Source: Terasakiispira papahanaumokuakeensis
GTDB taxonomy: Bacteria > Pseudomonadota > Gammaproteobacteria > Pseudomonadales > Halomonadaceae
Assembly (NCBI RefSeq): GCF_001709345.1
Contig: NZ_MDTQ01000001.1
Coordinates: 2,741,980 to 2,805,979, forward strand
Direction of reading: 5' to 3'
Length of the DNA stretch: 64,000 nucleotides
The translations under genes and the position numbers were made by a program. Below are positions 39,619 through 49,100 of the stretch, piece by piece. The notes below the pieces were generated by a model. It was not told the origin of the DNA and did no database searches. It worked only from the letters and a program-made list of their open reading frames with translations. The first letter of the stretch is position 1; every line of letters begins with the position of its first letter.

Positions 39619-40781
39619 AAACAATTGCGATCTTCACTGGTACTCGTGCTGAATACGGACTACTTTATTGGCTAATAAAAGAAATTGAAAAAGATTCCAC
39701 GCTTGAGCTCAAGCTTATCGTCAGTGGCATGCACCTATCCCCAGAGTTTGGTCATACAGTAGATGAAATAGAAAATGATGGTTTTCTCATTCACGAGAAA
39801 ATTGAAATGCTGCTTTCATCATCAAGCGAAATAGGCATTGCAAAATCTATTGGACTTGGAGTGATTAGTTTTGCAGATGCACTCAATCGATTAAAGCCAG
39901 ATTGTTTAGTGATTCTCGGGGACCGATTTGAGGCTTTGTCAGTAGCACAAACCGCAATGCTACTTCGGATTCCCATAGCACATCTACATGGTGGTGAAAT
40001 TACGGAAGGGGCAATAGATGAATCTATTCGCCACTCAATCACCAAAATGGCTCAATTACACTTTACTAGCACAGAGATATACCGTAATAGAGTTATTCAA
40101 TTAGGGGAAAACCCAGAAAGAGTTTTTAATGTAGGTGCTCTCGCGATAGAAAACATAAAAAGATTGCCTCTTATCAGCCAGCCAGAGCTTGAAGCATCAT
40201 TAAACTTTAGCTTAGGAGACAGCTCAATACTGGTTACATACCACCCAGTAACACTAGATGAAAACGGCGGTATAGAAACTCTTAAAAACCTCATTGGAGC
40301 TATTGATGCACTAGATAAAGAAATAAAAATAGTGATCACCTCACCCAATGCAGATGCACACGGAAGAGACTTTATAGACCTAATCAAAGAATTCACTTCT
40401 AAAAACAAAGAACGAGTATTTTTCACATCATCACTAGGTAAAACCAGGTATTTAAGCCTAGTCAAGATATGCAAAGCTGTCGTAGGCAATTCATCTAGCG
40501 GCATTTTTGAAGCACCAGCACTAAAAACGCCTTCAGTTAATATAGGGGAAAGACAAAGAGGAAGATTGCAGCCTAAATCTGTAATACAAAGCGGTGAAAG
40601 CAAAGAAGAAATAGAAGACGCCATCAAACAAGCAATTTCAAAAAAACAGCAAATAGCAAGCGATCCCTGCTGTGATTTTTATGGTGAGGGTCACGCAAGT
40701 CAAAAAATAATCAAAACATTAAAAGAAACCAATTTAAACCAATTAACAACAAAAAAATTCTATGACCTCCCCAAGCCTTAA
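39615..40781 (+). CDS. legG: NeuC/LegG-type hydrolysing sugar-nucleotide 2-epimerase
   Basis: This family removes the nucleotide and inverts C2, giving the 6-carbon sugar used by the nonulosonate synthase. I place the start at TTG 39615, which overlaps the legC stop as TTGA and has an AGGAG site at 39603-39607. This gives 388 residues beginning LKTIAIFTGTRAEYG. Family motifs include GTRAEYGLLYWL, LGDRFEAL, HLHGGEITEGAIDE and the C-terminal NSSSGIFEAP. With LegC and LegH present, the substrate is probably the diacetylated bacillosamine nucleotide, not UDP-GlcNAc. Confidence 0.87.
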   Translation: MKTIAIFTGTRAEYGLLYWLIKEIEKDSTLELKLIVSGMHLSPEFGHTVDEIENDGFLIHEKIEMLLSSSSEIGIAKSIGLGVISFADALNRLKPDCLVILGDRFEALSVAQTAMLLRIPIAHLHGGEITEGAIDESIRHSITKMAQLHFTSTEIYRNRVIQLGENPERVFNVGALAIENIKRLPLISQPELEASLNFSLGDSSILVTYHPVTLDENGGIETLKNLIGAIDALDKEIKIVITSPNADAHGRDFIDLIKEFTSKNKERVFFTSSLGKTRYLSLVKICKAVVGNSSSGIFEAPALKTPSVNIGERQRGRLQPKSVIQSGESKEEIEDAIKQAISKKQQIASDPCCDFYGEGHASQKIIKTLKETNLNQLTTKKFYDLPKP

Positions 40782-41280
40782 AACAACAGAAAAAACCATC
40801 AAACTGTTAACTTGATACGTTATTCTTAATACAAGCCAAACTCATGACCAGATACATCATGTCCACGACTTATCAAACAATCATTCATTGAAGGATGAGA
40901 TGGCTAACCTAGTAGCTACCTTGTATACCCAACTCATTCTTTGAAACATTACCCAGTATCTTTTGGCCCCAAAGAGCTGACCGTACGTAAGTGTAAGGAT
41001 AATGATCTACGAACATGTAGCCGCATTATTTTCATTTCCGTTCAGACCAAGTGAACACTGAGCAGCGGGCTTTGGTAGAGTCGAATCATCCGCCATTGCT
41101 TTACTCTAAGGATGGTCATGAACTGTCATAAAATGAAATCGCTGGAATGTTTTCTCAATACCAGCATCAAAAAAATCAAAACATAAAATTAATTACAACA
41201 TTGAAGACCAAATAAAAAATCACTCACATCAAACTCTAAAAGCAGCATAGACCCAAAGTTCTTAATCGAAGGAAACATTA
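40782..41280. other. 0.5-kb spacer between legG and legI
   Basis: I find no gene, clear promoter or terminator here. A short stretch near 41045-41150 reads as degraded protein (EQRALVESNHPPLLYSKDGH, a stop, then NEIAGMF) that might be a transposase relic, but I cannot name a family. The spacer separates two sugar-gene modules. Confidence 0.5.
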
Positions 41281-42351
41281 ATGGCCATCTTTATAATTGC
41301 TGAAGCAGGTGTAAACCATAACGGAAGCAAATCCAAAGCATTAGAACTGATAGAGGTCGCAGCGAAGGCTGGTGCAGATGCCATCAAATTTCAAACATTT
41401 AATGCAGAGCGCTTAGCCACTAAAAATATCTCTAAAGCTAATTATCAAAACAAAACAACCAGTCGCTCAGAATCACAGTTAGACATGTTAAAAAGACTAG
41501 AGCTGCCCGTCGACTGGCATTATGAGCTAAAGCAAAGAGCCACTGAGTTAGGAATCGAATTTTTATCTACAGCATTTGATACCGAAAGCTTAAATTTTCT
41601 CGAAAGTTTAGACCTACCTTTTTATAAAATTCCATCTGGTGAAATAACGAATGGCCCCCTGTTACTTGAATTTGCTAAGACGGGAAAAAAAACCATCTTA
41701 TCGACAGGAATGTCAACACTAGGAGAAGTAGAACAAGCATTAGCCATTTTATCATGGGGATATAAATATCAAGAAGCTCCAAATAAATTATCAGATATAT
41801 GGCGACACTGGTCTTCTAAAGAAGCCACAGCAATCATAAAAGAAAAAGTATCGCTTTTACATTGTACATCTGAATATCCTGCAGCAATGGAAGAAGTCAA
41901 TTTAAAGGCAATGGACATGCTTTCAAATTCTTTTTCACTGCCTGTGGGTTATTCAGATCACACAGAAGGTTCACTGATATCAATTGCCGCTGCAGCCCGA
42001 GGTGCAGTCATTATAGAGAAGCACTTCACACTAGACCGTGAATTACCTGGCCCAGATCATAAGGCATCCATCAATCCAACAGAGTTAAATCAGCTGGTGG
42101 CCTCAATACGTAATATAGAAATAGCCTTAGGGGATGGTCAAAAGCGCCCTCAACCAAGTGAGTTGGAAAATAGGTCAAAAACACGACAAACTATTATTGC
42201 AAAATCAAATATATCAAATGGAGAAATCTTCACAGATCAAAATTTGACCACCGCCAGAGCCGGTGCTGGTGAGTACCCAGTACAGATATGGGACAAATTT
42301 AAAACAAGGTCAAATCGAAAATATAACAAAGGAGATATCATTGAATCTTAA
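41281..42351 (+). CDS. legI: Nonulosonate (legionaminate/neuraminate-type) synthase, NeuB/LegI
   Basis: This enzyme condenses the 6-carbon amino sugar with phosphoenolpyruvate to give the nine-carbon acid. The 356-residue protein has the NeuB barrel (IIAEAGVNHNGSKSKALELI, DAIKFQTF, FLSTAFD, PFYKIPSGEITN, LLHCTSEYPA, GYSDHTEG, EKHFTLDR, GPDHKAS) and a C-terminal antifreeze-like SAF domain (about 290-356). These motifs fit both sialic and legionaminic acid synthases; the neighbouring legB, legC and legH favour the latter. The stop overlaps the TTG start of legH. Confidence 0.9.
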   Translation: MAIFIIAEAGVNHNGSKSKALELIEVAAKAGADAIKFQTFNAERLATKNISKANYQNKTTSRSESQLDMLKRLELPVDWHYELKQRATELGIEFLSTAFDTESLNFLESLDLPFYKIPSGEITNGPLLLEFAKTGKKTILSTGMSTLGEVEQALAILSWGYKYQEAPNKLSDIWRHWSSKEATAIIKEKVSLLHCTSEYPAAMEEVNLKAMDMLSNSFSLPVGYSDHTEGSLISIAAAARGAVIIEKHFTLDRELPGPDHKASINPTELNQLVASIRNIEIALGDGQKRPQPSELENRSKTRQTIIAKSNISNGEIFTDQNLTTARAGAGEYPVQIWDKFKTRSNRKYNKGDIIES

Positions 42352-42988
42352 TGAGGAAACACTAATACTGATCGGAGCAGGCGGCCATGCCAAAGTCATC
42401 ATTGATACATTAAAAGATCAAAATATAAACATCAACGGTATCGTCGATCCAAAGCTATCAAAAACACAATCTTTTTGGCGGAACATTGAAGTGCTAGGCG
42501 ATGATCATTGGCTGATGAGACAATCACCAGAAAAAACAAAGCTGATCAATGGAGTAGGATCTTTGCCTGGCCACACAATCAGAGAAAATATATTCAATCG
42601 CTTCAAATCTTCAGGCTTTGAGTTTATTTCGGTTATACATTCAAGCGCAATAATAGGATCAGGTGTTGTAATAGAAGAAGGCTGTCACATCATGGCTGGA
42701 GCCATTATTCAAGCTGACTGCAACATAGGAGAAAATACAATTATAAACACAGGAGCTCAAATAGATCATGATTGCAAAATAGGTAATAATGTACACATCG
42801 CGCCTGGAGCGATTTTATCAGGTTCAATCACTGTTGGGGACCAATCACACATTGGCTGCGGCGCGACTCTTATACAAGGCATCGAAATAGGCAGACAATC
42901 AATAGTTGCTGCTGGAACCACGGTGGTCAAATCGATATCCAGCAACTCAAAAATCATCGCCCCGAAACCACACATAATAAAACAATAA
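42341..42988 (+). CDS. legH: NeuD/LegH/PglD-type sugar N-acetyltransferase
   Basis: This would acetylate the 4-amino group of the sugar. The start is TTG at 42341, with the AAGGAG site at 42329-42334 and overlap with the end of legI. The product has 215 residues. The N-terminal domain has ILIGAGGHAKVIIDTL (Rossmann-like sugar-nucleotide site). The C-terminal left-handed beta-helix has hexapeptide repeats (IGSGVVIEEGCHIMAGAI, IDHDCKIGNNVHIAPGAI) with the likely catalytic His in DHDC. Together with legC it indicates a diacetamido sugar. Confidence 0.85.
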   Translation: MNLNEETLILIGAGGHAKVIIDTLKDQNININGIVDPKLSKTQSFWRNIEVLGDDHWLMRQSPEKTKLINGVGSLPGHTIRENIFNRFKSSGFEFISVIHSSAIIGSGVVIEEGCHIMAGAIIQADCNIGENTIINTGAQIDHDCKIGNNVHIAPGAILSGSITVGDQSHIGCGATLIQGIEIGRQSIVAAGTTVVKSISSNSKIIAPKPHIIKQ

Positions 42989-43855
42989 CTGCAACTATCA
43001 AAAAATAAAATCATATAGCGACTCTCCAAAATCATCACAATTATATCGTCCATTCAATAACTCAGTACTTGCCTAATCGTGTATCAATATCATCAGGACA
43101 TCATTATGATCACCGTCACAGTATGATAGCCAATATGACGCCTATATTCATAATACGCTTGGGAGTCTGTCGTTTATGGGAATAACCACACTCCACACAC
43201 CTTGAGCGAAGCCATACGGTGGCATGCAAGGAACTAGTCTGAAAATCAGTCTCTCGTGAGCCCGGATAAAAGGCCGTTTAAACCAGGCAAACGGTAAACG
43301 ACTCAAGGGGTGGTTCTATCGACCTGGACAAGGAAGCACTATACGTGATCCATGTGTAGCAACATCAATAACACGGAAAATAACGGCGCAAGCTAAGTAG
43401 CTTAAGAAAATTCGGTTCAGGACGACATAAAAACCGGCTATCACGTTGGGTAGCTGCATGAATCGCACCTCCCTCTGGACATTGTGCGTTAGTGATTGCC
43501 AAGGATGAGGCAACCCTCCCACAAAGCTTTATGCATGACGTCCTAAGCCCAACGTTGCTGGCTAGTTGAAGCGATCAATAGTCATCTATGCAATAGAAAT
43601 ATCGAGAAGACTGATTGAAAAACCATATTAATAAATGCAAGTCACGAAAAATCAATCAATGCTTTTCAAGTAATGACAACATCAGAAGCATTGAGAATGG
43701 ATGTGAAAGCTTACTTTTAAACACATATGACTTTTTTAAACACATATGACTTCCTCTCATCCATATAAAAACTGCCCTTATTATAAATTATTCAACATAG
43801 AACCATTAATAAACCTCATCACACCCTCAATCATCAAACCCTAAACTCAACGGCT
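42989..43855. other. 0.87-kb spacer between legH and ptmE
   Basis: No open frame has convincing coding character. The minus strand around 43130-43220 reads TVWLRSRCVECGYSHKRQ in one frame, which faintly resembles a zinc-ribbon end of a TnpB-like protein, but this is weak. A 19-base tandem repeat is at 43715-43752. The right end (from about 43600) is AT-rich. Confidence 0.5.
43715..43752. repeat. Two perfect tandem copies of a 19-base unit upstream of ptmE
   Basis: TTTTAAACACATATGACTT occurs at 43715-43733 and again directly at 43734-43752 with no mismatch. It lies about 100-140 bases before the ptmE start. It may be a recent slip duplication or a double binding site. Confidence 0.9.
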
Positions 43856-44920
43856 ATGAGAAATCTTATGAAAGCCTGGCGAAATACATTAACATCACCG
43901 TCAACTCCATTGAAAGAAGCCATCAAGAAAATGGATAAGTCGGCACAACAAATATTAATCATAGTCAATAAAAAAGAAGAACTATTAGGCACTGTCACGG
44001 ATGGAGACATAAGAAGATCTTTAATCAATGAAATCAACTTAGAAATACCTATTTCAGAAATAATGAATAAAAACCCTCATTCTGCCAAACCAGAATGGGG
44101 GAAAAACAAAATAATCAAATTCATGGAAGAACATAGTATATCTCAAGTGCCAATTGTAGATCAAAACGGGATAGTCATTGGCATTAAAAACCTGCGCAAC
44201 TTACTCAACACAACCTCAAAAGAAAACCCCGTTTTTATCATGGCGGGAGGATTTGGCAAGCGTCTACACCCTTTAACGAAGGACTGCCCAAAACCCTTAT
44301 TAAAAATTGGTAAAAAACCAATACTAGAAATAATACTAGAGAGCTTTATTGAAGCTGGATTTTATAATTTCTTTATTTCCACTCATTACATGCCCGAAAA
44401 AATACAGGATTATTTTGGAGATGGGAGCAATTGGGGGGTTACTATCAACTACATCCATGAGGAACAACCTTTAGGTACGGCGGGAGCTCTTGGATTGCTC
44501 CCAAAAGACAAGATAAATTCACCTCTTTTTATGATCAATGGTGATATATTGACAAACCTTGACTACCACTCACTGCTCAAAGAACACATAGAAAATAACA
44601 GTGATATTACTGTGTGTGTACGTCAACATGAATATCAGATACCTTATGGTATCATTGAGTCAGAAGACACAAAGATCATATCCATAAAAGAAAAACCAAC
44701 ATATAAATTCGATGTCAATGCAGGCATTTACTTAATATCTCCAAACATTATAAAAAACGCTCCCTCTAATAAGAAGATGGACATGCCAGAACTCATAAAA
44801 GAAAATATAAAATCCAAGAAAAAAATCAACTTATTCAAACTCAATGACTATTGGCTTGACATCGGTAGAATGGATGATTTCAAGCAAGCCCAATCTGATA
44901 TTATCGAGTTTTTCTCATGA
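43856..44920 (+). CDS. ptmE: PtmE-like CBS-domain sugar-1-phosphate nucleotidyltransferase
   Basis: The 354-residue protein has two CBS repeats (about 1-122, with GTVTDGDIRRSLI and QVPIVDQNGIVIGI) followed by a nucleotidyltransferase domain (about 125-354). The latter has MAGGFGKRLHPLTKDCPKPLL, the nucleotide-binding and metal-site text, and FMINGDIL. Such fusions include Campylobacter PtmE, which makes GDP-GlcN for a GDP-linked legionaminic acid route. The start ATG at 43856 could be replaced by 43868. The stop overlaps the legF start by 4 bases. Confidence 0.8.
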   Translation: MRNLMKAWRNTLTSPSTPLKEAIKKMDKSAQQILIIVNKKEELLGTVTDGDIRRSLINEINLEIPISEIMNKNPHSAKPEWGKNKIIKFMEEHSISQVPIVDQNGIVIGIKNLRNLLNTTSKENPVFIMAGGFGKRLHPLTKDCPKPLLKIGKKPILEIILESFIEAGFYNFFISTHYMPEKIQDYFGDGSNWGVTINYIHEEQPLGTAGALGLLPKDKINSPLFMINGDILTNLDYHSLLKEHIENNSDITVCVRQHEYQIPYGIIESEDTKIISIKEKPTYKFDVNAGIYLISPNIIKNAPSNKKMDMPELIKENIKSKKKINLFKLNDYWLDIGRMDDFKQAQSDIIEFFS

Positions 44921-45609
44921 GTGCTTTTACACATAAAAATTTAGCGATAATACCTGCACGCTCGGGAAGCAAGAGGCTTCCCAAAAAAAATACAAAGAAT
45001 CTCAATGGAAAGCCTCTCATCAAATGGACAATTGACTTAGCTAAGCAGGTGAATGAAATAGACTTGACTGCCATTACCAGTGACAGCTCTGAAATACTCA
45101 CAATGGCCTCACAGGAAAATTGTATCACCATACAGCGCCCAGACTATCTCGCCTCAGATACAGCATCAACATTTGATACTTTGCTCCATACAATAGAGCA
45201 TCTAGCCAATACTGGAATATATCCAGAGAATATCTTACTGCTTCAACCAACATCACCGTTAAGATCTAAAGAAGATATAGAAAATAGTTTAAGTTTGCTG
45301 GACGAAAAAGAAGCGGATAGTATTATCAGCGTATGTCCCAGTGATCACCCTCCTTTTTGGAGTAACACGTTAAAATCAGACTTGAGCATGGACTCTTTTC
45401 TCGAGAATGACATCCCAAACCAGTCAAAAAAGTACTATAGATTAAATGGGGCAATATACTTAACAAAAACATCACTCCTAATAAAAAACAAAGGTTTTTT
45501 TATGCCCAACTCTTTTGCTTATATAATGCCACAAGAACGCTCAATTGATATCGACACATCACTTGATTTTGAATTTTGCGACTTCATGTTAAAAAGAAGG
45601 CAGAACTAA
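44917..45609 (+). CDS. legF: CMP-legionaminate/CMP-sialate-type cytidylyltransferase, LegF/NeuA
   Basis: This enzyme activates the nine-carbon acid with CTP before transfer. The 230-residue protein has the CMP-NeuAc synthetase motifs IIPARSGSKRLPKKN, LIKWTIDLA, LLQPTSPLRSKEDIE and RLNGAIYLTK. The C-terminal DIDTSLDFEFCDFML is typical. It is translationally coupled to ptmE, and the unknown gene at 45610 begins right after its stop. Confidence 0.88.
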   Translation: MSAFTHKNLAIIPARSGSKRLPKKNTKNLNGKPLIKWTIDLAKQVNEIDLTAITSDSSEILTMASQENCITIQRPDYLASDTASTFDTLLHTIEHLANTGIYPENILLLQPTSPLRSKEDIENSLSLLDEKEADSIISVCPSDHPPFWSNTLKSDLSMDSFLENDIPNQSKKYYRLNGAIYLTKTSLLIKNKGFFMPNSFAYIMPQERSIDIDTSLDFEFCDFMLKRRQN

Positions 45610-46122
45610 ATGAACTTAACATATTACAAGTCAGATCAGTTTGCTGAACTAATATCGAGAAAAACATTTTGCGGATTTAATGCTTGGAAAAGACTTATGA
45701 CATGGTCTGATGTCGATGATCATTTTATAGAGTTTTTAGATTGCTGGTTAAAAAACATTGCACCTTTTTATCATTCCGATGAAAAAGATGCAGAAAAACC
45801 ATCTATCGAAGGCCTCTTAGAAAATCATTTTGAATATCTCTATCCGGCGCAATTCATTCTCAGGTTAACACAAATAGCAGATCTTGAGCGCCAAAGCTGG
45901 TTATTATCATCAATAAATACTCGCCAGCAACAAATATTGCTTGAGTGGATCGCTGACAGCCATCATGATTTTTTGAAAGGGTTTATTGCTGACAACTGGT
46001 CACAAGAATTACCTAAAGACATCGTCACATATGAAGGTGTTGATATCACAAGCCCATTGAGAAGTTACATCTTTCAACAGTTATCGAATCATAGCAAAAA
46101 ACTTTCAAAAAAGCTCAGGTAA
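45610..46122 (+). CDS. Unknown 170-residue protein between legF and the giant glycosyltransferase
   Basis: I do not recognise this protein. It begins at the ATG immediately after the legF stop and ends 4 bases before the glycosyltransferase ATG, so the three are one transcript. It is rich in aromatic and acidic residues, with Trp at several places (FNAWKRLMTWSDVDDHF, DCWLKNIAPFYH, ADLERQSWLL) and a basic C-terminus (KKLSKKLR). No signal peptide or membrane helix is visible, so it is likely cytoplasmic and mainly helical. Its position suggests a partner, chaperone or flagellin adaptor for the next gene, but that is inference. Confidence 0.75.
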   Translation: MNLTYYKSDQFAELISRKTFCGFNAWKRLMTWSDVDDHFIEFLDCWLKNIAPFYHSDEKDAEKPSIEGLLENHFEYLYPAQFILRLTQIADLERQSWLLSSINTRQQQILLEWIADSHHDFLKGFIADNWSQELPKDIVTYEGVDITSPLRSYIFQQLSNHSKKLSKKLR

Positions 46123-46126
46123 AATC

Positions 46127-49100
46127 ATGAAGAAAGAAGCTATTATATCCACTTTGCTAGATCGTCACCTAGCAGTACTCGATGGTGTGCTTGCTTATCA
46201 TAAGATGGAGATTATATCTCCAGATTTATTCGCATCAAGTCACATGCCATTAGCCACATTTCACGAAGTCAATGTCATCAATATAGAATCAACTTTAGAT
46301 GAGAGTGATTACGAGGACATTGAAAATGAGGCAAAAAAGCTTATCCACTTATACCAAAAAAATAGTAAAAGCATTGAGCCTTGGCTTATAGAAAATCAAG
46401 GCTCAGTTGCTTGCATTTCAACTATAGAGAATGTCTTAAAAGAAAGGCTATCGTACATAATCAAGATAATAAAAGGACTCAACAAACTCAACAATGAATA
46501 TGATATAAAAGCAGTTATTGTAAATCAAGAATACATGAAATCTGAAGCCACATTGATTCAGTGGGCGAAAACAAACAACATACCGTCAATTCACTTTTGT
46601 CATAGCCCCTATATTGCCAGAAATTTAGGCTCCATTAGGCATTTCCTTAGTGACCATCTGACACTTGCATCGGAGCGGTGCAAAGAAACACTGGATGACC
46701 TGAACACAGGTAAAGGTGAAAGACATATCACGGGAATGATCAATTGGGACACTTATAGAGATATAAAAAACACCGACAAAAAAGACATTATTGATTCTCT
46801 AGAAATACCAGAAGATAGTTTAATTGTCAGTTTCTTCACGACCTACGCTGTATTAGAAAATGCAACCTCTGATATCGAAACACACCAAAAATCAATTGAC
46901 GCATTCATGGAAGCAGCGGCTTTCATAAATAAAAACTCAAATAAAAAAGTCTTCTTTATCATAAAAGACAGACCGTCTGGAACCTACTTTTCTAAGCAAA
47001 ATGTACTCAAAAAAGCTGAAAAACTTGGACTCTCTAATAACTTTGCTTATATTTTTGAGCGTCCAGAACGAATCATTCTAATTTCTGATATTGTCATCTC
47101 ATCTGGATCCAGTATTTCAGTTGAAAGTATGGCGTTAGGAAAGGCCACAATAGAGCTAGTGTCGCGGCAAGTTTTTCTAGGAGGATTAATTTTCTCCGCT
47201 GAAGATGGTGTTATACAGTGCGAAGCGTCAACACTGAAAGATGAGCTTTTAACTCTCGTAGAAAAACCCAAGTACAGGGAACACCTTGAACACCAAGGAT
47301 ACATCAATGATTATTTTAATGAAATGACCAAACAGTGTCTTGCGACACAAAACTCTGCACATACACTTTTAAAAACAATAGGGAAAAATGAAGAGTCTCA
47401 AAAGCTGCTGGCGGATACGGATTTTTACTCCAAAATAAATATCAAGGCGACCGACTCACGTTTCAACAAAAGGGATAACTTCTTAATTTGGCGAGCAAGA
47501 ACACAAATTAACCCCCTTACCGGCCAATTAATGGGCGAAAGCTATAATAGCTGGGCAACAAAACCGACCTTTCATTTGATTATCATTGCCTATCAACATC
47601 TTTTTAGCGCACTGGCCGACACGCTAGATAGTCTCGAACAGCAGTTTTATCCTCATTTTGGGGTATCCATTATCAGCCCATCCCCCTGCCCTATCATTGA
47701 GTTAAACAAAAAAGAAAACATAGAGTGGATTCAGAGAGAAACACCAGAAAAAAATATCAATGAAATCATAAACAATGTCGAATCAGACTGGGTCATTCAA
47801 ATAACGCCAGGAGACAACGTACAACCTCAGGCTCTTTTCAACCTGGCAGATTATGCAAATTTAAATCCAAAATGGCTCGCCATTTATGGTGATGAAACCA
47901 TTCTTAGAGAAAGAAATAGCGATGAACAACTGGGGGATGAAGAATCTCACTTTGATGATAGTTTGCAAGTGACCCCACTATTCAAGCCCGACTTTAATAT
48001 AGACTTATTTCGTGCCACAGATTACATCAGCAGGTTCATTGCGTTTAAAAGAAGTGCAATCAAAGAGTTAGGAGGCTTTCAACCTTTACCCTATAGAGCA
48101 GCTGAAGACCTCATATTCAGACTACATGATAGTAAAGATGAAAACTGCATAGGACACATTCCCCAAATCCTATTGTATAGATCAAAACACATTGATTCTT
48201 TCAAAAACTTTAAAGAGAATGAAATACTAGGGTTTAATATAAGAAATGAACATTTAAAGAGAATCGGTTATCAAGACAGCAAAGTCTTACCGGGACTTTA
48301 CAGCTCAATATACAATATCAGATATTTTTCTGACACCCCCAAAGCATCAGTAGATATGCTCATCCCCAGCAAAGAGTTAGACGAACAGCTATTGAAAAGT
48401 CTTTCCACTTTGCAAGAACAAGGTAAGTCAGGCTGGCCTGACAATATCATTATTGCGACATGCGCTTCCTCGCATGAAGTCAAACAATGGGTCGACACGA
48501 ATAAAATAGAAAAACTTCCAATTAATTCTATAACCATAAGTGATTGGAATGGACCTGTTGATGCCTTACAGCATTCTTTATCATTAAGTGATTCAGAATA
48601 TTTAATTTTGGCTAGTAGTGAGCTTAGATGGGTACAAGAAAACTGGTTATCTCCATTACTCGATCAGCTGCAAAGGCCGGAAGTTGCTGCAGCGGCACCA
48701 CGTTTGGTCTCATCTCAAGCTGAAATCATAAGTGCCGGGCAAATTCTTGGTAAGGATGGACTCCTTGGTGATTTATATCGAAACTTTTTTCTTGAGCAAG
48801 AACTTGATGTACTCCCTCGAGCATGGTGCGAACAAAGCTTAAACTCACTTAACCCTAACTGTATTGCTATAAAGAGAGAAGTCATCGATAAGCTAAATGG
48901 ATTCAACTTAAACTACAAAGGGCTGTTGGCAATCAATCACTTGCAACTAGAGTCTCGAGTATTAGCCCAAAAACTCATCTGGACACCTTTAAGCACAGTA
49001 GTTCAGATTGAGAATTCGAATTACATCAATCAAGCCTCAATAGATGAAAAAAAATACTTCAAACAAAATTGGTTTAAAGCACTCATCAACGACCCTTGTT

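Noticed and set aside
43130-43290. Minus-strand text RCVECGYSHKRQ as a TnpB zinc-ribbon relic
   Set aside because: Only one CxxC pair and a short match; no other TnpB motif around it and stops nearby.
43715-43752. Tandem 19-base units considered as a CRISPR fragment
   Set aside because: The copies are directly adjacent with no spacer, there are only two, and no cas gene is present.
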